Source: Candidatus Woesearchaeota archaeon (lineage in GTDB: Archaea; Nanobdellota; Nanobdellia; Woesearchaeales; UBA12501). Taken from it: a stretch of DNA of 64,000 bases. Location of the stretch: NCBI GenBank assembly GCA_030651375.1, contig JAUSFM010000016.1, positions 1 to 64,000 on the forward strand, given 5' to 3'. A program made the position numbers and the translations under genes. A model generated the notes under the pieces. That model saw only the letters and a list, made by a program, of their open reading frames with translations, did no database searches and was not told the origin of the DNA. Within the stretch, counting starts at the first letter, position 1; every line of letters starts with the position of its first letter. Shown here in pieces: positions 42,361-51,324 of this stretch.

Positions 42361-42801
42361 CTAACGACTATAATAATGCATCAAGCCGCTTAAACGTTCC
42401 AGATTCAATGGTAATTCATCATCGTTAGGAAAAGGATGGCGCACTAACTTTCCATCTCGCATGAATGCGTATACTTTATCTGCCAATGCTGATGGTATCT
42501 CTCCTAAACAACCGTTCCTTGCTATATATGCAGCATAGTCCTGTACTGCACGAACATCTGCGGGCGTGTTAAGATGTCTAAAAATAATCGTATTAGCAGC
42601 AGTTCCTACTGATATAGCATGCCCTAATGATAAAACTGCATTATTTCGGTCATCACAAACACCCAAACATCCGTCAATAGAACTATCCACTGCCGGGCTT
42701 GAGACTCCCTCTTTTTTTCCAGCTTCCCATGCATCTCCGAGTAGGTTGGTGTCAGTATATTTCCAGCAGCTTGCACATACATCGAGATGGACGTTGCTCA
42801 T
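42361..42801 (-). CDS. Hypothetical protein, 146 residues
   Basis: The soluble protein has CASCW near residue 9-13, two Cys in GCLGVC near 44-49 and a Cys at about 98. It is otherwise helical. I do not recognise it. The gene is a single unit between elp3 and the DUF1624 gene. Confidence 0.5.
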   Translation of the reverse strand: MSNVHLDVCASCWKYTDTNLLGDAWEAGKKEGVSSPAVDSSIDGCLGVCDDRNNAVLSLGHAISVGTAANTIIFRHLNTPADVRAVQDYAAYIARNGCLGEIPSALADKVYAFMRDGKLVRHPFPNDDELPLNLERLSGLMHYYSR

Positions 42802-42851
42802 CTTTTTGAGGAATCAGCGTGAGTATTTAAGCTTTTTCGTGTTTACAAACC

Positions 42852-44594
42852 TTAAATCGTCTTCACCACATACGGCCCTTCTTTGGTGTAGCCGAGTTTT
42901 TTGAAATATTCTCTCGTCCCAATGGCACTGATGACGACAATTTTATCCTTGCCATGTTGTTTCGCGATTTCTTCTGCGCGGTGCATGAGCTGTTTGCCAA
43001 TGCCGACGTGCTGGACATCCCCTTTAGAGCCCATCGATGTCACTTTTCCAAACACGTGAATCTCACGAATCAGCGCGGATGCAGGAGTAATTTCAGGCCG
43101 CAAAAAATGTCCGGGAAACCGGAGCCGGACAAAGCCGATGAGCAGGTCGTGGGCGGTAGCAATGCTGCTGATGAAAAATTCTTTTCCGCCCGTTGCGTCG
43201 TATTCGATGATTTCAAAACCAACATCTGCTTCAGAAACAATAACACCGGCGCGGCCAGCTTCTCTGCAGCGGATACAGCGGCAGTGAATATCTTTTTTCT
43301 TGCACAATACTTCAACATACTGTCTCAAATTTGTTTTATCAACGCCCGCTTCAACACGTGTGCTGGGAATATCGCGCTGCACGCGCATAATTCTGCAATA
43401 CTTCGGCACGCTGCGCTTGAACTCGCTGATGATTTCAGCAGCTTCTCCCGTTGACACCGGCGCGTATTTTCCTGCTTTCCATTGGAGGTACAGCGCCGTG
43501 CCGGGCAACACGAGGCACGGATATATTTTCAGCATGTCCGGGCGATATTCAGGATTCTCAAACAGTTCTTTAAGTCCCTTCAATTCATCCTCTGCAGTCG
43601 TTGTTGTTCCATCGCCCCGCGGCAGGCCAAGCATGTAATGAAAGTTCAGCTTAAACCCGAGATCTTTTAATTCGCGAATTGATTGTTTGGTATCGGCAAG
43701 CGTGTGGCCGCGATTCACTCGTTTTAATACGTCGTCATACACCGACTGCACACCCAGTTCAATGCGGGTGCAGCCCAATGCAAGCATCTCATTGCCGTGA
43801 GAAGCAAAACCCCAGTCTGGCTTGGTTTCAATCGTCAGGCCGACACAGCGGATGTGGGCAGTCTCATTTTTTTCCTGCTCGTGTTCAAGAGTTGTTGCTG
43901 TTTTTTTCAGCGCGCTGATTTTTTCCTTGATATGCCTATTTCGGTCTGGATCGCCAACCGGGTTTGGCAATTCAAAAAAATCTTTGAACCCCTCAAAATC
44001 AAACACTCCCTTGGGAAAAAACAAGTCAGAAAAATCATTCATTGCGCGAAAAATGTTTGTGACCACTTCATGCTGATAGGGCACATCCATTGCTGGAAAC
44101 GTGCCGCCTTGAATTATCACTTCCGCCTTTTCAGGCTCGTGGCCGGTAACCAGATATTGCTCAAGCCGGTTAAACACAATTTCATACGCGTCGTATTCCG
44201 CGCGAATTGCGCGCATGGTGGATGGCTCTCGTCCAGTATAGGATTGCGGCACATCGCCAAATACGCTCTTGGGCCCGCCCGGGCACATTGTGCATTTTCC
44301 ATGCGGGCAGTAATAGGGCTTGGTCATCACTGCAATAGGCGCAACGCCGCTCAAGCTTCGCATTGGTTTTTTTTGGAGGTATTTTTTTAATTCAGCAAGG
44401 TCGCTTTGCTGTGCGTGCAGAAGAATCTCAATCATGGAGGGGGATTTGGTCATTCCATATTTTTTAGCAGCGTCTTTTTTAAGCCGTTCAAGCGCTTTCA
44501 TATCTGGCTTCTGCTGTTTAATGGCTTCAATAAGTTCGCTAAATAGCTGGCCAAATGCACGCGTTTTTTGTTCGACAACCAAAGCAGGTTCCAT
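42852..44594 (-). CDS. elp3: Elp3, tRNA uridine-34 carboxymethyl-forming radical SAM acetyltransferase
   Basis: This 580-residue enzyme builds carboxymethyluridine at the wobble base of tRNAs from acetyl-CoA using radical SAM chemistry. The cluster-binding motif CPHGKCTMC (Cys96, 101, 104) is followed by PGGPKS and GREPSTMRA. The TIM-barrel region runs to about 400. Residues 440-580 are the GNAT acetyl-CoA domain. In archaea Elp3 works alone. It diverges from pgk with promoters in the gap 44595-44698. Confidence 0.95.
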   Translation of the reverse strand: MEPALVVEQKTRAFGQLFSELIEAIKQQKPDMKALERLKKDAAKKYGMTKSPSMIEILLHAQQSDLAELKKYLQKKPMRSLSGVAPIAVMTKPYYCPHGKCTMCPGGPKSVFGDVPQSYTGREPSTMRAIRAEYDAYEIVFNRLEQYLVTGHEPEKAEVIIQGGTFPAMDVPYQHEVVTNIFRAMNDFSDLFFPKGVFDFEGFKDFFELPNPVGDPDRNRHIKEKISALKKTATTLEHEQEKNETAHIRCVGLTIETKPDWGFASHGNEMLALGCTRIELGVQSVYDDVLKRVNRGHTLADTKQSIRELKDLGFKLNFHYMLGLPRGDGTTTTAEDELKGLKELFENPEYRPDMLKIYPCLVLPGTALYLQWKAGKYAPVSTGEAAEIISEFKRSVPKYCRIMRVQRDIPSTRVEAGVDKTNLRQYVEVLCKKKDIHCRCIRCREAGRAGVIVSEADVGFEIIEYDATGGKEFFISSIATAHDLLIGFVRLRFPGHFLRPEITPASALIREIHVFGKVTSMGSKGDVQHVGIGKQLMHRAEEIAKQHGKDKIVVISAIGTREYFKKLGYTKEGPYVVKTI

Positions 44595-44698
44595 CTGCCC
44601 AAGAATCAGCGGAAGTCTTTTAAATCTTTCTCTCAGTAGGCAAGATTGCCTACTTTATCCTCTATAACTTTATAAATAGCCCGTTGCTCAAAGCGACT

Positions 44699-45934
44699 AT
44701 GCCATTTTTAAACGTCAACGAAGTGGACGTGGAAAACAAGCGTGTATTCGTCCGCGTCGGAATGGATATTTCGGTAGACAGCGAAGGAAACATCATTGAT
44801 GACCAACGGATTGTTTCCTGCATCCCGACGATTCAGCATCTGATTGACCGCAATGCAAAAATAATTCTCCTCATGCACATTGGCCGGCCAAAAGGTGTTG
44901 AAAAGCACCTCACGACCGACAATGTGGCAAAGCGATTATCACGCATGCTGTTCCGGCCCATTGAAAAACTCGACGCGTGCACTGGTGAAGAGGTGCAAAA
45001 AAAAGTGGAGCAAATGAAACCAGGTGACATCATATTTCTTGAAAACGTGCGTTTTCATGAAGGCGAAACAAAAAATGAAGACGGATTTGTGCAGGAACTC
45101 GCTGCATTGGGCGATGTGTATGTAAACGAGTGTTTTTCCGTGTCGCACCGCGAGCACGCATCCATGGTGGGCGTGCCGAAATATATGTTGAGCTGCGGCG
45201 GATTGTGCCTGCGCCGCGAAATAGACATGCTGAAAAAAATAATGAAAGAGCCGGAAAAACCGTTTGTCGCACTACTGGGCGGCGTCAAAGGGGACAAAAT
45301 CAACGCGCTGAAAAACCTTATCACCAAGGCAGACAAAATTTTGATTGGTGGTGGGCTGGCGTTTTTGTTTCTCAAACTGCGCGGCTTTTCTATCGGCAGG
45401 TCAAAAGTTGATGCTGAATGGCTGAGCGAAGCAGTGCGGGATGAAATTCTTGAACTTGCGCTCAATGAAAAAATTGTGCTGCCGGTTGACGTCATCGCGG
45501 CAAAAGAGCCAACCGGCCATGCAGAAGAAACAATTATGGACACGCGGAAAATCCATTCAGATTTTATGGGGCTTGACATCGGGCCGCGCACCATTGAACT
45601 GTATAAGCAGATTCTTGCTGGAGCAAAAACGGTCATCTGGGCTGGGCCCATGGGATTGTTTGAAATTGAAAAATATGAAAAAGGAACGCGGGAAATGGCG
45701 CGATATTTAGGCGAGCTTAGTGAACAAGGAGTTACCACAGTCATCGGTGGCGGTGAATCGGCGTTTGCTGTCGAGAAATTTAAGGTTATTGACAAAATGA
45801 CGCACGTCTCAACCGGCGGCGGCGCGTTTCTGGCGTTTGTGGCAAACGAATCACTGCCGGCAATCGATGTGTTGACGCAATCAAAAACAAAGGCAATCAA
45901 CAACCAGCCGCCTGCCCTTGAGGTGAAACAATGA
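44699..45934 (+). CDS. pgk: Phosphoglycerate kinase with altered substrate motifs
   Basis: This 411-residue enzyme interconverts 1,3-bisphosphoglycerate/ADP and 3-phosphoglycerate/ATP. Most motifs are present: HIGRPKG, ENVRFHEGE, HREHAS, GGGLAFLFL and STGGGAFLAF. Differences are notable: the usual RVDFNVP reads RVGMDIS (residues 19-25), GGAKVSDK reads GGVKGDK with one residue fewer (194-200), and NGPMG is AGPMG. The ATG is about 28 nt after TTTATAAATA, so the message is likely leaderless. gap overlaps its end by 4 nt. Confidence 0.9.
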   Translation: MPFLNVNEVDVENKRVFVRVGMDISVDSEGNIIDDQRIVSCIPTIQHLIDRNAKIILLMHIGRPKGVEKHLTTDNVAKRLSRMLFRPIEKLDACTGEEVQKKVEQMKPGDIIFLENVRFHEGETKNEDGFVQELAALGDVYVNECFSVSHREHASMVGVPKYMLSCGGLCLRREIDMLKKIMKEPEKPFVALLGGVKGDKINALKNLITKADKILIGGGLAFLFLKLRGFSIGRSKVDAEWLSEAVRDEILELALNEKIVLPVDVIAAKEPTGHAEETIMDTRKIHSDFMGLDIGPRTIELYKQILAGAKTVIWAGPMGLFEIEKYEKGTREMARYLGELSEQGVTTVIGGGESAFAVEKFKVIDKMTHVSTGGGAFLAFVANESLPAIDVLTQSKTKAINNQPPALEVKQ

Positions 45935-46962
45935 GCGTGAAGATAGCAATCAACGGGTATGGCACCATTGGAAAAAGAATTGCTGATGCTGTTGCTTCAC
46001 AAGATGACATGAAAATTATTGGCGTGGTGAAAACAACGCCGTCATTCGAGTTGGATGATGCACAACGATTAGGGTTTCCGATATTTGCGAACAATAAGGA
46101 AAATTATCGTTTGTTCCAGGAAAAAGGAATTCCCGTCCAAGGCACAGTTGAGGAATTGCTGGATTCATGCGATATCGTGGTTGACTGCACGCCGGGAAAA
46201 ATGGGCAAAGAAAACAAGGAAAAACTGTATCTGCCAAAAAATAAAAAAGCAATTTTTCAGGGCGGGGAAAAAGCGAATGTGGTTGACTGTTCGTTTAACG
46301 CATCAAACAATTATCAGCAGGCGCTCGGAAAACAATTCGTACGAGTTGTGTCCTGCAATACCACCGGGCTTTCGCGAAACTTGGGGGCTTTGAAAAAAGC
46401 ATTCGGCATTGCATCAGCGCGCGTGACGCTCATTCGCCGCGGCGCTGACCCATTTGACGACGATACCGGCCCGATGAATGCCATTGTGCCGGATCCGGTG
46501 ACGATTCCGTCCCACCACGGCCCTGATGTCAAAACAATTATTCCTGACCTTGATATTGTGACCACGGCGCTGATTGTACCGACGACGCTGATGCATGTGC
46601 ATACGCTGAATGTGCGATTGAATACACCGACGACTGCGGAGAAAGTGATTGAGATTCTTTCACAAACACCGCGCATCATTCTTGTTGACGCCGATAAACG
46701 GATTACCTCCACCGCAAAGATTATGGAAATGGCGCGCGACCTTGGAAGAAAACGAAGCGACTTATTTGAATTGGTGGTATGGAAAAACAGCGTCAGCGTT
46801 CTTAATGGCAATGAATTATTTTTCATGCAGGCCGTGCATCAGGAAAGCATTGTGGTGCCTGATAATATTGACTGCATACGGGCGATGATGGGGCTGACGG
46901 ATGATGCGCTCACGAGCATGAAGAAGACGGATGAGGCGATGGGAGTTAAGAAGTGGTGGTGA
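45931..46962 (+). CDS. gap: Type II (archaeal) glyceraldehyde-3-phosphate dehydrogenase
   Basis: This 343-residue archaeal-type GAPDH acts in the lower pathway shared by glycolysis and gluconeogenesis. Rossmann start INGYGTIGKRIADAV, catalytic SCNTTGL with Cys142, and the later HHGPDV. Start overlaps pgk (ATGA), forming a two-gene operon that links the adjacent reactions. Length is normal and motifs are intact. Confidence 0.95.
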   Translation: MSVKIAINGYGTIGKRIADAVASQDDMKIIGVVKTTPSFELDDAQRLGFPIFANNKENYRLFQEKGIPVQGTVEELLDSCDIVVDCTPGKMGKENKEKLYLPKNKKAIFQGGEKANVVDCSFNASNNYQQALGKQFVRVVSCNTTGLSRNLGALKKAFGIASARVTLIRRGADPFDDDTGPMNAIVPDPVTIPSHHGPDVKTIIPDLDIVTTALIVPTTLMHVHTLNVRLNTPTTAEKVIEILSQTPRIILVDADKRITSTAKIMEMARDLGRKRSDLFELVVWKNSVSVLNGNELFFMQAVHQESIVVPDNIDCIRAMMGLTDDALTSMKKTDEAMGVKKWW

Positions 46963-46968
46963 GTTGGT

Positions 46969-47628
46969 TCAATACATTTTTTCAACGTCTCTGATTCTAT
47001 GTGTTGTTTTTAGTTTTGCAACAGCTTCAAATAAGATAGGAATAGGTCTATACACAGTCATAAAAATATCAGCACCCATAGTATCCTCATATATTTCGAT
47101 CCGCGCGATATCTTCTTGAGCATCAAAAGAAGGAGCCGAGACAAAAAATAATGCAAGTCTTGGAGTTACGCAATAATGCCGATTTGGTAGCATTAATGAT
47201 TGGAAGATAGGAAAATGAAAAGAGGGAACAGAATGATAGGCGTCATACTCAGACCTTAAAAACAAAAAAGAGTAGCGTATTTTAACATCAGGTAGTGACT
47301 CTGCTAAGTGAGAATAAAGGTTAGCTAAGAAAGATTGTGCTTGGTTGGTACAAGAAATATGCCAGTTGGTGCCTGCTTCTGCATTTCTTTCAAGTGTAGC
47401 AAGTTTTTGAGGATCAGGATATATCTGATCAAATGCCTTTTCAGCATACAGCTGTTCGACACCCATTTTTACGAGAACATCAACTACGTCTTCCCGTGAA
47501 AGTGCCGGACTCTGAAGCGAAGCGTCTAATGATGCGTGCGCTTCTGCGATTTCCCTGGTTCTATCCTGTGCTTGCAAAAGAAGCGCCTGTTCTGTAAGTG
47601 AGGCGAGGTCGTAGTCTGGTTGAGTCAT
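46969..47628 (-). CDS. Hypothetical protein, 219 residues
   Basis: The N-terminal half (1-85) is helical and Ala/Glu/Gln-rich; the C-terminal half is more beta-rich (IRYSFLFLRSEYDAYHSV, CVTPRLALFFVSAP, RIEIYEDTMGADIFMTV). No domain is recognised. It converges with gap. A TATA-like sequence lies upstream at about 47655. Confidence 0.5.
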   Translation of the reverse strand: MTQPDYDLASLTEQALLLQAQDRTREIAEAHASLDASLQSPALSREDVVDVLVKMGVEQLYAEKAFDQIYPDPQKLATLERNAEAGTNWHISCTNQAQSFLANLYSHLAESLPDVKIRYSFLFLRSEYDAYHSVPSFHFPIFQSLMLPNRHYCVTPRLALFFVSAPSFDAQEDIARIEIYEDTMGADIFMTVYRPIPILFEAVAKLKTTHRIRDVEKMY

Positions 47629-47721
47629 AGTGGACGAAAGAAAAGAGGTCGGATTTAAGCTTTTCTATCAGTCCGTCACCAATCGAAACATTTATATAGA
47701 GCCGGTAATTATGTTTACCAC

Positions 47722-48273
47722 ATGGAAAGAAAATTTACCATAAATGAGCAGGGAGTCTTGGGCACCATCAGCGCGTACCCAACACGATCATTCTCCGCAC
47801 GAGAGATAGCGCGCTTGCTGGGAATCAGCCACCCGACCGTCCTGAAAGTAGTACGGCACCTTGCACAGGAAGAGTTAGTAATAAAACAACTTAAAAAAAA
47901 CCTGTCAGGAAGTAAGCCATCAGTGGCGTGGAAAGCAAACCAACAAAGTAAAAAATATAGCGCGTATAAACGGATACAAAATCTTTATGAGCTGCACCGC
48001 TCAGGTGTAATTGAAGAGATTGCTTCTCAAACAGCACCGAATGCCATTATTCTTTTCGGCTCGTATGGAAGAGGCGAAGATACTGAAGAGAGTGATATAG
48101 ACCTTTTTGTTGTAAGCAGAGAAAAACAGCTTGATCTTAGAAGATACGAAAAAAAACTTAAAAGAAAAATAAATATCACCTTTGAAAAAAATCCGGCTGC
48201 ACTTTCAAAAGAATTTTTAAATAATGTAGTGAATGGTATCGTCATGTATGGTTATTTTGAGGTACCATCATGA
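47722..48273 (+). CDS. HTH-MNT nucleotidyltransferase (antitoxin-like), module 2
   Basis: This 183-residue protein has a winged helix at 20-60 (SAREIARLLGISHPTVLKVVRHLAQ) plus MNT domain with GSYGRG at 113-118 and SDIDL (Asp125, Asp127). It is a diverged paralog of the protein at 32724 and shares its NGIVxxG C-terminal end. TATA-like TTTATATAG is about 30 nt upstream, and a weak palindrome GGTAA...TTACC overlaps the predicted start of transcription. It overlaps the HEPN gene by 4 nt. Confidence 0.85.
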   Translation: MERKFTINEQGVLGTISAYPTRSFSAREIARLLGISHPTVLKVVRHLAQEELVIKQLKKNLSGSKPSVAWKANQQSKKYSAYKRIQNLYELHRSGVIEEIASQTAPNAIILFGSYGRGEDTEESDIDLFVVSREKQLDLRRYEKKLKRKINITFEKNPAALSKEFLNNVVNGIVMYGYFEVPS

Positions 48274-48692
48274 TAGTTCAACAGATTACACCAGACAAAC
48301 AGAAGGCAAAAAGTTTATTGTTACGAGCAAGAGAATTTAGTCACGCAGTTGAGTTATTAAAAAATAATGGTGAGGCATCAGTCCTTATAACGATGGAATA
48401 TGACATTCTGCATGCACTTTCGGGAGCAATACTTGCATGTGATGGCGAAAAAATAACGGATAAAGACCATCATCAGAGCCTTATTTTCCACATAACAAAA
48501 AAGTATATGAGCGAGATACTGCCTGCACAGAAAAATATTTTTGATGAATTGCGAAAAACAAGGAATGACATTAATTATTATGGTCAAAAAGATAAAGGAG
48601 TGTTGATTGATTTTTATGAAAGAAACAAAGAACAGATTTTTAAATTACGCCAGATTTTGCAAACGATTTTACAGAAAAAAATTGAGGGATAA
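48270..48692 (+). CDS. HEPN domain protein (toxin-like), module 2
   Basis: This 140-residue HEPN protein has the motif region R98-N-D-I-N-Y-Y-G, again with Tyr where the RNase His is usual. Four-helix pattern. Overlap with the MNT gene implies coupled translation. The two HEPN proteins in this window share architecture and motif but little other sequence. Confidence 0.76.
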   Translation: MIVQQITPDKQKAKSLLLRAREFSHAVELLKNNGEASVLITMEYDILHALSGAILACDGEKITDKDHHQSLIFHITKKYMSEILPAQKNIFDELRKTRNDINYYGQKDKGVLIDFYERNKEQIFKLRQILQTILQKKIEG

Positions 48693-48700
48693 TCAAGCAA

Positions 48701-49171
48701 TTATACCCCTTTCCACCGCGTCAGTTTCGTTCCCAGTTCTTCGTCAGTTGCAATAAACACCTTCCATCCAATCTTCTCAAACTGCTCAAAGAAGGGCACA
48801 AGAATGTCACTCTCGGCAATGCCGCATTCACACCCCACTTTAACAATTTTGTAATCATCATCAAAAACAAACGGCGCATTTCTACAGACAGAAGGGCGAT
48901 TTTTATAGACCGTGCATCGGTTATTTTTATCCAGCGCAGGACAGCCGCCGTCAATATTGAGAAGGTAGCCGCCGCCCATCCGCTGCTTGAGTTTTCCGTT
49001 TGCGCGCAACTCTTTTTCTTTTTCTCCGACAACAGTTTTCATTTCTTTTTCTGTTAGAATAAGAGAATAATTCTTGCAGCAGAAAGCACCGCATTGTTTG
49101 ATACAACGCTCTCCAAGAATTTTATTCGCCTCGTCTCTGATGGCGAGCACGCGCGGGTCCATGGGTATCAT
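48701..49171 (-). CDS. YkgJ-family cysteine-cluster protein
   Basis: This 156-residue protein has CIKQCGAFCCKNY (residues 23-35; C-x3-C-x3-CC), then GGCPALDKNNRC, PSVC and GCEC. This is the zinc/iron-sulfur chelating cysteine pattern of the YkgJ family. It is 8 nt downstream of map, an apparent operon; association with methionine removal is only positional. Confidence 0.78.
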   Translation of the reverse strand: MIPMDPRVLAIRDEANKILGERCIKQCGAFCCKNYSLILTEKEMKTVVGEKEKELRANGKLKQRMGGGYLLNIDGGCPALDKNNRCTVYKNRPSVCRNAPFVFDDDYKIVKVGCECGIAESDILVPFFEQFEKIGWKVFIATDEELGTKLTRWKGV

Positions 49172-49179
49172 CGTATGAA

Positions 49180-50100
49180 TTACTCAACTTTTGTCGTCGC
49201 AATCGGCTTGTCCCCAACAATAACCGTGTGCTCGTGCTGGCTGATGAATCCCTTGTTTTTGTCAACGAGCGGTGCATAGCACTTGACGGATTCAATCCGC
49301 TGGAGCTCCATTAATGCGAAGTTGACTTTCGGCTTCCCAAATAATCGTGTGAGCCAGCGGGTGGTAAAGGGAAGCCCCTTGTACGTTTCAATATGCTTGA
49401 GAATTTCACGCGTGAACGCACTCCGCACGGGCTTTTTCGCAACCTGCATAAAAATTTCTGCTTCTCCAAGTTCTTCAATCATGCCGGCACCCATTGATGC
49501 AAATGGCTCGACCGCGAGGAGCTGGCCGTCTTGGAGTTTTGTTTGTGCGCCGGTGTTGAAATTAGGAACTGACGGACTGGAGTGAACCGTGTAGATGTCC
49601 AATCCGTGGCCAGAAAGATTTTTTACGGGCTTGAAGCCGAATGATTCGATTGTTTCTGCGATGACGCCACCAATGTCTGAAACAGAAACACCCGGCTTCA
49701 TCATCGGAATAACTTTGTCTCTCGCTTTTTTTGATGCCTCAAGCAGATTTTTGTAGCGGCCATCGTTGGAGAGATCAACGGTGAGTGCATTGTCTGCCAT
49801 GCAGCCCTTGATGTGCACGCCGCAGTCCAGTTTTACAACCATACCTTCTTTGAAAATTGTTTTGTCTTCATCGGTGGGGCAGTTATGCGCTGCGGTTTGA
49901 TTGAAAGATACCTGCACGGGAAACGCCAATCCTGATTCTTCTTCTCCGTTGAGCAATTGTTTGATTTTTTCTTCGACTTTGTCAGAAACTTCAAGCAGGG
50001 ATTCACCTACTTTGACGAGTTTTTTTCCGTACTGCAGCGCTTCGCCCGCAATTCTCCCTGCTTTCAGAACGTGCGGTTTTGTTTCAGGAGTGACGATCAT
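49180..50100 (-). CDS. map: Methionine aminopeptidase, type II
   Basis: This 306-residue metalloprotease removes the initiator Met. Substrate-site NQTAAHNCPTDED with His near 72; metal ligands Asp in KLDCGVHIKGCMAD, His in LSGHGLD, Glu in AVEPFAS, and Glu in SQHEHTVIV near the end. The type II insertion (about 200-260) is present. Length is normal. A TATA-like ACTTTAAATA lies upstream. Confidence 0.95.
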   Translation of the reverse strand: MIVTPETKPHVLKAGRIAGEALQYGKKLVKVGESLLEVSDKVEEKIKQLLNGEEESGLAFPVQVSFNQTAAHNCPTDEDKTIFKEGMVVKLDCGVHIKGCMADNALTVDLSNDGRYKNLLEASKKARDKVIPMMKPGVSVSDIGGVIAETIESFGFKPVKNLSGHGLDIYTVHSSPSVPNFNTGAQTKLQDGQLLAVEPFASMGAGMIEELGEAEIFMQVAKKPVRSAFTREILKHIETYKGLPFTTRWLTRLFGKPKVNFALMELQRIESVKCYAPLVDKNKGFISQHEHTVIVGDKPIATTKVE

Positions 50101-50221
50101 ATGTGCTACAGAATGGGGCGATTATTTAAAGTTTTAGCCCCTTTTTCCCCCTTTTAAACCTTTCGCTTGATATCACTAATGAGTAGAAAGGTTTTTATAC
50201 CTCTCCCGTTCATCGCAGGGT

Positions 50222-50362
50222 ATGGATCCGATTCTGTGCAAACGATGCGGCGACCACATCCGCAGCCTCAACAAGCTCCGCAAGTGGTGTGTTGACTGTC
50301 GTACGACATTGACGAACGAGCGGGCGCGACTCAGGAATAAGGCGCAGCGGATGAGAAAGTAA
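50222..50362 (+). CDS. Zinc-finger-like protein, 46 residues
   Basis: The ORF MDPILCKRCGDHIRSLNKLR continues with KWCVDCRTTLT and an Arg-rich end. CxxC pairs at 6-9 and 24-27 form a likely zinc ribbon that binds nucleic acid. TTTTTATACC is about 28 nt before the ATG, so it is leaderless. The lipoprotein gene starts 1 nt after its stop. Confidence 0.6.
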   Translation: MDPILCKRCGDHIRSLNKLRKWCVDCRTTLTNERARLRNKAQRMRK

Positions 50363-50363
50363 T

Positions 50364-50984
50364 ATGGGACTTGTCTCAAGAATTCTTTTGGCACTTACAC
50401 TCGTTGGAACACAGGGATGTTTGGATAACCAAGAAAGACCTACTCGTTTGGAATATCGTTCATGTGTTTCGCTTCCTTCGGTCATGTATCAATTATTGGA
50501 TCAAACATTAAATGATGGCAATTTTGTTATCAGCACGGGAAGTTTGAACACGACAATGAATGCGCCCCCCTCTCGCCCAATAGTTGAGGGAAACAACGAA
50601 CGAGGAGAGCATGTTCTCGTTCAATGCATCGACTATTCGATCAAGATTTGTGATGTTGATCCGCATTTTGGTCCTTTTCCGGAGTATGACGGATGGAGCT
50701 GCACGATCTTATATGATGATTCTGATTCTACACGACAAAGCACCAAGATCATCCCAGAAAAAGGGTTCAGCGCCTATGCTCGTGGTGGAAGCCCGTTTGT
50801 TGGTTTTTCTCGCGTCGGTGAAGGGTGCAGTGATCTAAGTAACCCACTAACTGACTATTGTGCCAATGAGTGTGAATCATTTCTTGACAAAGCGGTGAAT
50901 GGGCTGAAACTGGCACATCGTGCTGCAATGGAGGCAGCCGGCCAAGGAGAAGATTCCTTGAAGGATGAAGTGTGTAATCCCTAA
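50364..50984 (+). CDS. Lipoprotein-like protein
   Basis: This 206-residue protein has an N-terminal hydrophobic segment with lipobox-like GTQGC at Cys19, then a polar domain with about seven further cysteines, e.g. VQCIDYSIKICD and YCANECESF. The remaining sequence shows no known domain. It is probably exported, lipid-anchored and disulfide-stabilised. Follows the zinc-finger gene directly. Confidence 0.6.
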   Translation: MGLVSRILLALTLVGTQGCLDNQERPTRLEYRSCVSLPSVMYQLLDQTLNDGNFVISTGSLNTTMNAPPSRPIVEGNNERGEHVLVQCIDYSIKICDVDPHFGPFPEYDGWSCTILYDDSDSTRQSTKIIPEKGFSAYARGGSPFVGFSRVGEGCSDLSNPLTDYCANECESFLDKAVNGLKLAHRAAMEAAGQGEDSLKDEVCNP

Positions 50985-51060
50985 AGATTTTAAACGACAA
51001 TAAACAGTGAGACCACAAACTATTTAAAACACAATTCCCCTTCTTTTAGTTGGTGATAGT

Positions 51061-51297
51061 ATGGGTTATCGCACTGGCGTGATTGAGCGTGTTCCACGCG
51101 AAAGCAATGGCAAAGTGGTTGATGGCACCATTATTGATGATGATGGCACGCCGTTAAAATTCCGCTGGCCTGCAGAATGGAAACACGGCAACATGGGCAT
51201 GAAAGGTGCACGCGTACGTTATCTGATGAGCGGCAACAGGGTACGTGGATTAAAGAAGGGATTTACCGGCACGCATCTGGCGTCGCGGCATGATTGA
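51061..51297 (+). CDS. Small beta-rich protein, unknown function
   Basis: This 78-residue protein, GYRTGVIERVPRESNGKVVDG..., has a strand pattern and basic/aromatic residues (FRWPAEWK, RVRYLMSG) that suggest a small OB-like or SH3-like nucleic-acid-binding barrel. This is a guess. A TATA-like CTATTTAAAAC is about 30 nt upstream. It converges with fttA. Confidence 0.5.
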   Translation: MGYRTGVIERVPRESNGKVVDGTIIDDDGTPLKFRWPAEWKHGNMGMKGARVRYLMSGNRVRGLKKGFTGTHLASRHD

Positions 51298-51324
51298 AAC
51301 ACGCAGATAATTCTTTATTTTTAT

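Noticed and set aside
45055-45903. 282-codon open frame antisense to pgk
   Set aside because: No motif, Ser/Pro-rich mirror of coding sequence; pgk is clear.
47700-47722. Palindrome GGTAA...TTACC before the second HTH-MNT gene
   Set aside because: Arms are only 5 bp with imperfect extension; too weak to list as an operator on its own.
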